In this document: positions 1 to 9,100 of the stretch, in pieces
How positions within the stretch are numbered: position 1 is the first letter of the stretch
How the letters are laid out: every line of letters starts with the position of its first letter
NCBI GenBank assembly: GCA_002342985.1
Contig: DDRC01000252.1
Span: 1 to 38,988, forward strand
From: Flavobacteriales bacterium UBA2426
GTDB taxonomy: Bacteria; Bacteroidota; Bacteroidia; Flavobacteriales_F; PHOS-HE28
Reading direction: 5' to 3'
Length of the DNA: 38,988 nucleotides
Notes under the pieces: generated by a model
Database searches by the model: none
What the model was told of the DNA's origin: nothing
What the model saw: only the letters and a program-made list of their open reading frames with translations
Position numbers and translations under genes: made by a program

Positions 1-1558
1 CGAGAAAGCCATCCCCAGCAAGGTCGCCGAGGCCAAGGTCTTCCTGAGCGGCGCGCAGGTGACGCGGAGCGCCACCGCCTCCATCCCGGCGGGGACCAGC
101 GTGCTGGCCTTCACCGGCCTGGCCGAGCAGCTCGACCCGCAGAGCATACACGTGACCGGCAAGGGCGGCTACCAGATCCTGAGCGTGAACCACCGCATCA
201 ACTACCTCACGGAGAGCCCGAAGAAGAAGGAGATCGAGGACCTGCAGGCGCGCATCAAGAAGCTGGAGAAGGACTGGGCCTACGAGAAGGCCATGCAGGA
301 TGTTTGGGTGAACGAGGAGCAGCTGCTGGGCAAGAACAGCAGCATCGGCGGGCAGCAGAACGGACTCACGGCCGCACAGCTCACTGCAGTGAACGACTAC
401 GTGCGCCAGCGGCTCACGATCACCAAGGCGAACTGGCTGGCGCAGCAGGAGAAGCTCACCGCCATCGGGCAGGAGGCCGACAAGCTGCGCCAGCAGCTGA
501 ATTCCCTGCAGGCGCAGGCGCCGCGCCCCACCAGCGAGGTGGTCGTGGAGATCACCAGCGGTGCCGAGGTGACCGCCACGTTCACCATCACCTACTTCGT
601 GGGCAGCGCCGGATGGCTGCCCGCCTACGACCTGCGGGCCAAGGGAGTGGGACAGCCCATCGACCTGCTGATGAAGGCGCTGGTGACCAACAATACCGGC
701 GAGGATTGGAGCAAGGTGAGCTTGAGCCTGAGCAGCGGCAATCCTACCCTCGGCGGGGTGATGCCCGCGCTGAACCCTTGGACGCTCTACACCTACCAGC
801 CCCGTCGGCTGCAGACCGTGAGCATTGAGAGCCGCACGCGGCAAAAAGCCGAAGCGCCGATGGCCGCCCCCCCCGCCCATGCCGGCGCCGAAATGGACCT
901 GCAGGAGAGGGAAGCCCGCAGCATCGTGGCGAACACCGTGGCCTTTCGCACCACCACGCGCGAATTCGTGATCGATGCCCCCTTCACCATCCCGAGCGAT
1001 GGCCGGGCGCACACCGTGGGCGTGCAGAGCCAGAGCATCGCGGCGACCTATAAGCACTTCGCCACGCCCAAGCTGGACAAGGATGCTTTCCTCTATGCGC
1101 GCACCACGGGCTGGGAGGACCTCAACCTTCTGCCCGGCGCCGCCAATGTGTTCTTCGAGGGCACCTTCGTGGGGGAGAGCTACCTGAACCTCGACGAGCC
1201 CAAGGACACCCTCGACATCAGCCTGGGGCGGGACAAGGGCGTAGCGATCGAACGCGTGCGGCGCAAATCGACCAACGAGAAGGCCATCGTGAGCGGCAAG
1301 CGCACGGTCACAGTCGGCTGGGACATCACGGTGCGCAACACCAAGGGCGCAATGGTCGACCTGGAGCTGCGCGACCAATGGCCCCTGAGCCCGCAGAGCG
1401 AAATCGAAGTGAAGCTGGAGGATGCCGGCGGAGCCGCACGCGACGACAACCGCGGCGCACTGACATGGAACCTGCGCCTGGAGCCCAAGGCCACGAGGAA
1501 GGTGGGATTCAGCTACTCCGTGCGCCACCCGAAGGAGATGCCGGTGGTGCTGGAATAG
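1..1558 (+). CDS. DUF4140/DUF4139 (MuiA-like) protein, 5' end missing
   Basis: The reading frame is already open at base 2 and runs to a TAG at 1556, so the start lies outside the window; the GTG at 59 is internal. The first part (KVFLSGAQVTRSATASIPAG) is the DUF4140 beta domain. A lysine/glutamate-rich coiled coil follows, and from about base 530 a DUF4139 domain with the typical stretch around DWSKVSLSLSSGNP. This is the architecture of the mucoidy inhibitor A family, common in Bacteroidota and usually exported; no enzymatic role is established. The family is clear from the sequence, the function is not. The next gene starts 17 bases downstream on the same strand. Confidence 0.85.
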   Translation, partial: EKAIPSKVAEAKVFLSGAQVTRSATASIPAGTSVLAFTGLAEQLDPQSIHVTGKGGYQILSVNHRINYLTESPKKKEIEDLQARIKKLEKDWAYEKAMQDVWVNEEQLLGKNSSIGGQQNGLTAAQLTAVNDYVRQRLTITKANWLAQQEKLTAIGQEADKLRQQLNSLQAQAPRPTSEVVVEITSGAEVTATFTITYFVGSAGWLPAYDLRAKGVGQPIDLLMKALVTNNTGEDWSKVSLSLSSGNPTLGGVMPALNPWTLYTYQPRRLQTVSIESRTRQKAEAPMAAPPAHAGAEMDLQEREARSIVANTVAFRTTTREFVIDAPFTIPSDGRAHTVGVQSQSIAATYKHFATPKLDKDAFLYARTTGWEDLNLLPGAANVFFEGTFVGESYLNLDEPKDTLDISLGRDKGVAIERVRRKSTNEKAIVSGKRTVTVGWDITVRNTKGAMVDLELRDQWPLSPQSEIEVKLEDAGGAARDDNRGALTWNLRLEPKATRKVGFSYSVRHPKEMPVVLE

Positions 1559-1575
1559 CGCCGAACTTCGCAGGC

Positions 1576-2199
1576 ATGCGGAGCGCCTTTGTGCTGGCCT
1601 TCCTGGCGGTAGCGGCTTGGTCGCTCGGGCAGGTACGGGCCTTGGACCAGCACCCGCAGCAGGGCCTTGCGGATATGCTGCTCGAATACCTGTCGGCGCG
1701 CTACCCGCAACAGCCGGTCACCGGCGATGTGCTGTACATCTCCGTGCACCGGCAGCGGCTCTTCCATGTCCGCGAGGGCCGCTTGGTGGCCGATTTTCCC
1801 ATCGCCACGGCCCGCAATGGCCTCGGCACGGCCGTGGACAGCTACCGCACGCCGACCGGCCTGCACCGCGTGGCGGAGAAGATCGGCGACGATGTGCCGC
1901 CCATGGGCATCCTGAAGGACCGCGTCTACACCGGCCGGCTGGCCGACCCGGACCCCCAGGGCCCGGACAAGGACTGGATCACATCGCGGATCCTCTGGCT
2001 GGACGGACTTGAGCCCGGCGTGAACCAGGGCCCTGGCGTGGACAGCCGGGGCCGCTATATCTACATCCATGGCACGGCCAGCGAGTGCACGGTGGGTATG
2101 CCCAGCTCCATGGGCTGCATCCGCATGCGCAACACGGATGTCATCGCCCTTTACGATGAGGTGCCCGTGGGCGCGCTGGTGGTGGTGCTGGACAATTGA
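1576..2199 (+). CDS. Secreted L,D-transpeptidase (YkuD family)
   Basis: The 207-residue product starts with a signal peptide (MRSAFVLAFLAVAAWSLGQ) followed by a YkuD catalytic domain. The active-site signature is visible: His165 in HGT and Cys181 in SSMGCIRM, with Arg183 two residues after the cysteine. The family forms 3-3 peptidoglycan cross-links or attaches proteins to peptidoglycan in the periplasm; which of these applies here cannot be read. I chose the ATG at 1576 because it opens directly into the signal peptide; a longer frame reaching upstream would overlap the previous gene. It lies between the DUF4139 gene (17-base gap) and rmuC (30-base gap), probably co-transcribed. Confidence 0.9.
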   Translation: MRSAFVLAFLAVAAWSLGQVRALDQHPQQGLADMLLEYLSARYPQQPVTGDVLYISVHRQRLFHVREGRLVADFPIATARNGLGTAVDSYRTPTGLHRVAEKIGDDVPPMGILKDRVYTGRLADPDPQGPDKDWITSRILWLDGLEPGVNQGPGVDSRGRYIYIHGTASECTVGMPSSMGCIRMRNTDVIALYDEVPVGALVVVLDN

Positions 2200-2229
2200 G
2201 CACCCGGCCCGCGCTACCTTCGTGGCACC

Positions 2230-3534
2230 ATGCTCACCGGCATCCTCATCGGCCTCGTGCTCGGAATCCTCATGGGATTCGGCGTGCAGGCCTGGCGCTC
2301 CAGAGGCGCGCTGGAGGAGGCCGTTGCCGGCCTTCGCGCGACCCATCAGGAAGAGAAGGCCTCCCTGCAGGAGCAGCTCGCTCAAGCCCAGGAGCGCAGC
2401 GATGCGCGGGCGCGCGAAGCCGCCGGCATCGGCGCCCAATTGGCAGCCGAGCAGCAGCGCAGCGCGCACGCCCAGCAGCGGCTCCAGGAGCAGAAGGCCG
2501 AGATCGAGCAGCTGCAGGAGCGCATGACGAAGGAGTTCGAGCTCATCGCCAACCGGTTGCTCGAGGACCGGGGAAAGGCGCTCAACGCCCAGCATCAGGA
2601 GAAGCTCGGCACCCTTCTGCAGCCGCTCCAGCAGCGCATCAGAGAATTCGAGGAGCAGGTTCGCAAGGCATACGAGGCCGAGGGGCGCGAGCGATTCGCG
2701 CTGAAGGCGGAGATCGGCCGCTTGGTGGAGCAGAACCAGAAGCTGAGCCAGGAGGCCAACGACCTTACCAAGGCGCTCAAGGGCGACACCCAGGCCCAGG
2801 GCGCTTGGGGCGAGATGATCCTGGAGAAGCTGCTCGAATCCTCAGGGCTGATGAAAGGCCAGGAGTACAGCATGCAGGAGAGCACCACGCTCCACGATGG
2901 CTCGCGGCTGCGGCCCGATGCCGTGGTGATGCTCCCGGAGGACAAGCACCTGGTGATCGACAGCAAGGTCTCGCTGCTGCACTACGAACGGTTCGCCGCG
3001 GCCTCCGACGAGGCCGAGCGCGGCCGGCTGCTGAAGCTGCACGTGGAGAGCCTGCGCGCGCACGCCAAGGGGCTATCCGAGAAGGACTACACCAAGCTAT
3101 ACGGGGTTCGGAGCGTGGACTTCGTGCTCATGTTCGTGCCCATTGAGCCAGCCTTCCTCCTCGCCTTGCGCGAGCGGCCGGAGATCTTCCAGGAAGCCTA
3201 TGACCGGCAGGTGGTGATGGTGACCCACTCCACGCTGATGGCCACACTGCGGACCATCCACGGCATCTGGAAGAACGAGCGCATCGCGCGCAACCACATG
3301 GAGATCGCTGAGCGCGCGGGCCTGCTCTACGACAAGTTCACCGGCTTCACGAACGACTTGATCGCCGTAGGCGCGGCGATCGGCAGCGCACAGCAGACCT
3401 ACCAGGAATCCATGAAGAAGCTCTCCACCGGCGCGGGCAACCTTGTGCGGCAGGCAGAGATGCTCAAGGAGCTCGGCGCGAAGACCAACAAGAGCATCAA
3501 CGAGAAGTTGCTGGCCCGGTCCCTGGAGGAATAG
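2230..3534 (+). CDS. rmuC: DNA recombination protein RmuC
   Basis: The 434-residue product has an N-terminal membrane anchor (MLTGILIGLVLGILMGFGV), a long glutamine/glutamate-rich coiled coil (about residues 25-180) and a C-terminal RmuC domain (about 190-420) with the segments GDTQAQGAWGEMILEKLLE, PEDKHLVIDSKVSL and VDFVLMFVPIEPAF. The last domain has the predicted restriction-endonuclease-like fold with D-S-K. RmuC limits recombination at inverted repeats in E. coli; the mechanism is unknown. Length and domain order match the family. The downstream lipoprotein gene starts two bases after the TAG, which suggests co-transcription. Confidence 0.93.
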   Translation: MLTGILIGLVLGILMGFGVQAWRSRGALEEAVAGLRATHQEEKASLQEQLAQAQERSDARAREAAGIGAQLAAEQQRSAHAQQRLQEQKAEIEQLQERMTKEFELIANRLLEDRGKALNAQHQEKLGTLLQPLQQRIREFEEQVRKAYEAEGRERFALKAEIGRLVEQNQKLSQEANDLTKALKGDTQAQGAWGEMILEKLLESSGLMKGQEYSMQESTTLHDGSRLRPDAVVMLPEDKHLVIDSKVSLLHYERFAAASDEAERGRLLKLHVESLRAHAKGLSEKDYTKLYGVRSVDFVLMFVPIEPAFLLALRERPEIFQEAYDRQVVMVTHSTLMATLRTIHGIWKNERIARNHMEIAERAGLLYDKFTGFTNDLIAVGAAIGSAQQTYQESMKKLSTGAGNLVRQAEMLKELGAKTNKSINEKLLARSLEE

Positions 3535-3536
3535 CC

Positions 3537-4817
3537 ATGCGGACCGCACCGACCATCCTCGTGCTCCTGGCACTGCTCGCAGCGGGCTGCGGCTCGCGGC
3601 CCCCCCTGCTCCAGCGCGACAACCTGGTCCACGTCTATGGCAGGGGACCGGCCTCCATACGACTGGATGCGCGCGTGCATCACTCGGACGCCGGACTCAC
3701 GACCCTTTACTTCAAGTTGAACACCGCCGACCTGCTCTACAAAGGCGATGGGGAGGGCGGTCCGTTCAAAGCCCGCGTGCGCATCACCTACGGGGCCTTC
3801 GCCGCATGGTCGTCGCGCCAGGTGATCGACAGCGCCAGCACCCTGGTACAGGACCGCAGCGATGCGCCTGGCGAAGAGCGCGAGCTGATCGGCAGCATGC
3901 AGCTGCGCCGGCGCCCGGGCAGCAGCTTCGTGGTGAAGGTGGCCGCGCGCGACCTCAACCGAGACAATGAAACGGTGGTTATGCTGCGCGTGCACGACGG
4001 AGCACCCGGGTCGCAGCAGTACTTCATGCCGATCGACCCGGCGACGGGGCTGCCGCTCTTCGAGGACCACCTGCCCCTCGGAAGGCCCGTGGCGCTGAGG
4101 AATGAAGCGATGGCCGGGCGTCCGATCAGCGTCACACGGCACCCCTTGGATGCCGCGTTACCGATGCCCGTGTTCAGCCAGGATACGCGCAATAACGACG
4201 ATGTCGCTGCGGATTCCGCCTTCACGGTGCCGCTCGACTCTGCCGGCAAGGCCATCCTGGGCGGCTTGCGGCCGGGGGCCTACCGGTTCTGCGCGGATTC
4301 GGCTACCGGCCAAGGGGACTGCTACGTCCTCACAGTGCTGGAAACCGCCTTTCCATACGTTGATGAGCCGCACGACCTGCTGCGCCCCTTGCGCTACATC
4401 ACCAGCACACAGGAATACGAGCGGATGACGAATGAACCCGATGCACGCAAGGCGATGGAGCGATTCTGGCTTGACGCGGCCGGTGACCGCGAGCGCGCCA
4501 GGGAGGCCATCCGCATCTACTACGGACGCGTGGAGAATGCCAACCGGCATTTCAGCTCCGTGGTGGAGGGCTGGCGAACCGATCGTGGCCTCGTGCACAT
4601 CATCTTCGGCACGCCGACCTCCATCTACCGGAGCGAAACGGGCGAGACCTGGACCTACGGGGAGGAGAACAACATCATGAGCCTTTCCTTCAACTTCGTG
4701 AAGCGCCCGAGCGCACTCAGCGACAACGATTACCGGCTGGACCGCGATCCGATGTTCAAGGGCGCTTGGTACCGCAATGTGGAGAGCTGGCGAAACGGCC
4801 GCGTCCACCAGAACTGA
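3537..4817 (+). CDS. GWxTD domain lipoprotein
   Basis: The 426-residue product has a lipoprotein signal ending in LLAAGC with the lipidated cysteine at residue 18. The C-terminal third contains the domain named after its GWxTD motif, here EGWRTDRGLVHIIFGTP, preceded by a helical stretch (MERFWLDAAGDRERAREAIR). The middle resembles beta-sandwich segments. GWxTD proteins are widespread in Bacteroidota and are envelope proteins of unknown function. The start is two bases after the rmuC stop, so the two are very likely translated from one message. No enzymatic motif was seen. Confidence 0.85.
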   Translation: MRTAPTILVLLALLAAGCGSRPPLLQRDNLVHVYGRGPASIRLDARVHHSDAGLTTLYFKLNTADLLYKGDGEGGPFKARVRITYGAFAAWSSRQVIDSASTLVQDRSDAPGEERELIGSMQLRRRPGSSFVVKVAARDLNRDNETVVMLRVHDGAPGSQQYFMPIDPATGLPLFEDHLPLGRPVALRNEAMAGRPISVTRHPLDAALPMPVFSQDTRNNDDVAADSAFTVPLDSAGKAILGGLRPGAYRFCADSATGQGDCYVLTVLETAFPYVDEPHDLLRPLRYITSTQEYERMTNEPDARKAMERFWLDAAGDRERAREAIRIYYGRVENANRHFSSVVEGWRTDRGLVHIIFGTPTSIYRSETGETWTYGEENNIMSLSFNFVKRPSALSDNDYRLDRDPMFKGAWYRNVESWRNGRVHQN

Positions 4818-4897
4818 GCCCGTCCGCACCATGCCCCACGCCCCAAATCCACTGCGCCCGGCAGGCTCCGAACCGATGCGGGCAGCGCAAACCGACC

Positions 4898-5635
4898 ATG
4901 GCTGACAAGGAACTCATCTGCGGGATATGGCCCGTGATCGAAGCGATCCGCGCGGGCAAGAACGTGGAGAAGATCCTCCTGCGCCGGGAAGCCGGAGGCG
5001 ATGGCATCCGGGAGATCAGGGCGCTGGCCCTGGAGCGGGGCATCCCCTGGCAGCCCGTGCCCGTTGAGAAGCTCGATCGGCTCACCCGTACGGAGCATCA
5101 GGGCGTCATCGGCCTGCTGAGCCAGGTGGAAGAACAGGACCTCGACGAGGTGATCGCCATGGCCTATGAGCGCGGCGAAACCCCGTTGATCGTGGCGCTC
5201 GACCAGGTGACGGATGTGCGCAACCTCGGTGCCATCGCGCGCAGTGCGGAGTGCTTCGGCGCGCATGCCCTGCTGGTGCCCAAGCAGGGCACGGCACGAT
5301 TGGGCAGCGATGCCGTGAAGAGCAGCGCAGGGGCCTTGGTGCGCAAACCCGTGTGCCGCGTGGGACGCCTCACCGACGGGCTGAACCGCGCGCGAGCGCA
5401 TGGCCTTCGGATCGTCGCCCTCACCGAGAAGGGCACCACTCCGCTGGAGAAAGCCGACCTTGGCGGACCACTCGTTCTGGTGCTGGGCGCGGAGGGTGAA
5501 GGGCTCTCCGAGGCGGTGCTCCGCATGGCCGATGAGCTGACCCGCATCCCCATGGCCGGAGCCATAGGCTCCTTGAACGTGAGCGTGGCGGCAGGCATCG
5601 CGCTGCATGCCGCCCTCAGCCGACGCCCTGCCTGA
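4898..5635 (+). CDS. rlmB: TrmH/SpoU-family 23S rRNA 2'-O-methyltransferase (RlmB-like)
   Basis: The 245-residue product begins with MADKELICGIWPVIEAI, the small L30e-like RNA-binding domain of RlmB proteins, followed by a SPOUT methylase domain from about residue 95. Its three motifs are visible: DVRNLGAIARSAECFGA (motif 1), LVLVLGAEGEGLS (motif 2) and PMAGAIGSLNVSVAAGIALH (motif 3, forming the knotted SAM site). RlmB methylates G2251 of 23S rRNA; other TrmH-type paralogues modify different sites, so the exact target is inferred. I chose the ATG at 4898 because the upstream extension of the frame is not conserved-looking and overlaps the previous stop region. A strong hairpin follows the stop directly. 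Confidence 0.88.
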   Translation: MADKELICGIWPVIEAIRAGKNVEKILLRREAGGDGIREIRALALERGIPWQPVPVEKLDRLTRTEHQGVIGLLSQVEEQDLDEVIAMAYERGETPLIVALDQVTDVRNLGAIARSAECFGAHALLVPKQGTARLGSDAVKSSAGALVRKPVCRVGRLTDGLNRARAHGLRIVALTEKGTTPLEKADLGGPLVLVLGAEGEGLSEAVLRMADELTRIPMAGAIGSLNVSVAAGIALHAALSRRPA

Positions 5636-5659
5636 CCTGTTCAACGGCCGTTGGACAGG
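5636..5659 (+). terminator. Hairpin immediately after rlmB stop, possible terminator
   Basis: The arms CCTGTTCAAC and GTTGGACAGG around a GGCC loop form a 10-base-pair stem with one U-G wobble, beginning one base after the TGA at 5633-5635. No T tract follows, so it is not a classical intrinsic terminator. It may be a mRNA 3'-end structure or a weaker termination or processing signal between rlmB and the adhesin cluster. Confidence 0.45.
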
Positions 5660-5778
5660 GTGCCGATCCTGCACCCGCTCCCCCCACAGGAACCTTAAAG
5701 GTCCTCCGGCGGTATAACGCGTCCAGAACTGACCGGCTACGGCGGACCACTCCCCGCAGAGCCCCGAACATCAGGACG

Positions 5779-6150
5779 ATGAAGCAGACCACATGCTTCG
5801 GATGGATGCTTGCAGTAGCGGCCGCCATCCTGCTCTCCTCCATAGAGGCCCAAGGACAATCCGGGTCACAAGGCCACCGCACCTATGCCGTTCAGGTGGA
5901 AGGGCTTACGACACAGGACCGCGATGCGCTGACCCGTTCACTGGCCGCAGAGCCGGGATTGAAGCTGGTCTTCGCCTGCGTCCCTGCAGGGCTGCTGGTC
6001 TTCGAGGCCACCGAGGGCGGCCCCCGGTCGATGGCGAAGGAACGCTCCCTGCCGGTGATGCGCGCGCGCATCCACGCGGCACGGATCACCGAAGTCGACC
6101 ATGGACTGTCGGAGGCCGAGGAGGCCTGCGCCCAACAACGCAACCGATGA
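5779..6150 (+). CDS. Small secreted protein of unknown function, overlapping the adhesin gene
   Basis: The 123-residue product starts with a clear signal peptide (MKQTTCFGWMLAVAAAILLS, cleavage likely near EAQGQ). The mature part begins TYAVQVEGLTTQDRDALTRS and continues with alternating strand and helix segments that could form a small ferredoxin-like fold, as in heavy-metal-associated domains, but the CxxC metal motif is absent. I do not recognise a family. Its TGA overlaps the ATG of the large SprB-like gene (ATGA at 6147-6150), which suggests translational coupling and a role linked to the adhesin. The 143-base region upstream (5636-5778) holds the hairpin after rlmB, a short palindrome ACCTTAAAGGT at 5692-5702, and no clear Bacteroidota promoter box. 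Confidence 0.65.
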   Translation: MKQTTCFGWMLAVAAAILLSSIEAQGQSGSQGHRTYAVQVEGLTTQDRDALTRSLAAEPGLKLVFACVPAGLLVFEATEGGPRSMAKERSLPVMRARIHAARITEVDHGLSEAEEACAQQRNR

Positions 6151-9100
6151 TCCGGCAGGCGCAACCCGGCATCCGCCAAGCGCTTCGCCGCGCGGCACTG
6201 GCGAGCAGCGTCGTGCTCATCGCCTCAGGCCTACGGGCTCAGCTGAGCGTTGCGCCCCAGACCGATCTGCAGGCGCTGGCCCAGACGATCACCGGCAACG
6301 GCGTTCAGATCCTGAACCCGACCATCACCTGCCATGGGGAGGGCTACGGCTCATTCACCAACAGCGGCGGACTGCTCGGGCTCGATGCCGGGGTGGTGCT
6401 GACGAGCGGCCGCATCACGGACGCCATCGGCCCCAACAACGCGGAGAACCGCACCTTCCAGCAAGGCACGCCGGGCAGCTCCATCCTCAATGCCGTCACC
6501 GGCCGCACCACTTATGATGCATGCCGCTTCGAATTCGACGTGATTCCCAGCGGCGACAGCCTCAGCTTCAATTTCGTCTTCGGCAGCGAGGAGTACAACG
6601 AGTGGGTGGGCTCGCAATACAACGACGTTTTCGGGTTCTTCATCAGCGGGCCAGGCATCACCGGCGACCCGGGCATCGGCAACGACCGGAACATCGCGCT
6701 CATCCCCAGCACGAGCACCGCCGTGGCCATCAACAATGTGAACGCAGGGCAGAACAGCGCGCACTTCCAGCACAACCCGGGCGGACAGCAGCTGCAGATG
6801 GATGGCTTCACGCGCAATCTGGTGGCGCGCTCCCCGGTTCAGCCCTGCCAGACCTACCACCTCAAGTTGATCGTGGCGGATGCCAGCGACCGCAAGTTCG
6901 ACAGCTGGGTCTTCATCGAGCGCATCCAGAGTCCCAGCATCACCTTGAGCGCAGTCACCGCCAATGGCGGGGCCGAGCTCGTGGAGGGCTGCAACCCGGG
7001 CTTCGTGCGGTTCACGCGCGATCCCGTGCTGCCCACCCCGGTGACATTGACCTATTACCTGCAAGGCTCGGCCATCAACGGTGTGGACTATGCCGTCATC
7101 GGCGACCCCGACCCGGACATGGCGAAAACCATCGTCATCCCCGCGGGTGCTGCGCATGCGGATGTCCCCATCACACCAATCGTGGACGGGCTGCAAGAGC
7201 CTGCTGAGACGCTGCTGTTCCTCTTGGGCAATCCCTATTGCGCGGGTGCAGTGCTCGACTCCTTGACCGTGCCGCTCTCCGACTCGCTCACCGTAGCGGT
7301 TTCGCCCGATGCCACCATCTGCCCGGGGGGATCCGTGCCAATCAGCGTGACGGGAGGGTCCACCTACAGCTGGAGCCCGGCAGCAGGACTCAGCTGCAGC
7401 GATTGCCCGAATCCTATCGCCTCTCCGACCTCAACCACAGCCTATTCGCTCACCGTTGCCTCGGGAGCCTGCACCCGCACGGTCAGTCGCATGGTGGAGG
7501 TGAGCGACCCGGTGATCACCGGCACCATCGTCCAACCCCTCTGCCATGGTGCATCCAACGGCGCGATCGGCTTGACGATCGGTGGTGGCCAAGCGCCGTA
7601 CTCCTTCGCTTGGACGGGGCCCGACGGATTCACCGCCGCCACCGAGGACCTGGTGGGGATCGGAACCGGCGACTATGCCGTAACCATCACCGATGCGAAT
7701 GGATGCAACCACACGCGGGCATTCTGCGTGGGCAGCCCGGCGCCGCTCTCCATCGCACTCACCCCTTCCATCCTCCCTTTCGGGCAGAACATCGCCTGTG
7801 GCGGCGAAAGCACCGGTGCGCTGAGTGCGAACGTCGATGGCGGGACCGGGCCCTATGGCTTTGCCTGGTCCGGCCCCAACGGATTCTCAGCCGTGCAGCA
7901 GAACCTCAGCGGCCTCGCTGCCGGCAACTATCAGCTGACGGCGACGGACGCTCATGGCTGCAGCGCTACGGCAACGTATATGCTGGTTGAGCCACCACCC
8001 TTGACGGGCACCGTGGCCTCCATTGCGGATGCCAGCTGCCATGGCGGCAACGATGGTTCGGCATCCATCCTGGCAGCGGGCGGTAATGCGCCCTATAGCT
8101 ACGCATGGTCCACCAGTCCCGGTCAGGACGGCACGGTGGCCGACGGATTGGCCGCGGGCACCTACACCTGCACCATCACGGACGCCTATGGCTGCACCGC
8201 AATCGCGGAAGCCGTTATCGGCCAGCCGCTCCAGCCGCTCCAAGCCGTAATCACGGGCACGACCGATGCACTGTGTTTCGATGCGGCCACGGGCAGCGCA
8301 CAGGCTGCTGCCACCGGAGGCACCGCACCTTATGCCTTTGCATGGAACACCAGCCCTGCACAGGGCGGTCCGAGCGCCACAGGCCTCCTTGCGGGCAGCT
8401 ACACCGTGACGGTCACCGATGCGCTCGGCTGCGAAACGGCTGCGGCAGCGATCGTGGGCGGCGCTTCCGCCGAGCTCTGGGCCTACTTCGAATCCGTCAC
8501 GCACGTCACCTGCTTCGGCGAGGCCGATGGCACCGCCACGCTTGATGTGAGCGGCGGCAGCGGCTCCTACAGCATCCTCTGGAACACGGCTCCGCCACAG
8601 ACCGGCCTCACCGCCACCGGGCTCGCCCCGGGCGACTACCTCGTGGCCGTGTCGGACAACAACGGCTGTGACGAAACGAAGTACGTGCCGCTCACGATCC
8701 TTGGTCCCGCGGGTCCGCTGGCGGTCACCCTGGCGGTAACGCCGATCAGCTGCAACGGGGCCGAGAATGCTGCCGTGGACCTGCAGATGAGCGGAGGCCT
8801 TGCGCCCTACACGCATCAGTGGAGCGACAGCTTCGGCAACGCCACCGGCATCGAGGACCTCACGGGCCTCGGGCCGGCCGTCTACTACCTGCATGCCTTC
8901 GACGCGCTCGGGTGCGTCTACGACACCGCATTCACGCTGACCGAACCCCCAGCGATCGCCGTCACCGCATCGGTGAGCCCTGCCGAGTGCTCCGGCCTGG
9001 CGAGCGGCGCCATCGATGCAGCAGCCTCAGGCGGCACAGGGGCGTTGAGCTTTGCATGGAGCGGGCCTGAGGGATTCGCCGCTACGACGGAAGACATCAG

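Noticed and set aside
2196..3146. Alternative plus-strand frame over rmuC
   Set aside because: It is a shadow of rmuC; the rmuC frame has the membrane anchor, coiled coil and RmuC domain in order.
5713..5718. TATAAC as -10 box before the small secreted protein
   Set aside because: It lacks the Bacteroidota TAnnTTTG form and no TTTG -33 element was found at the right distance.
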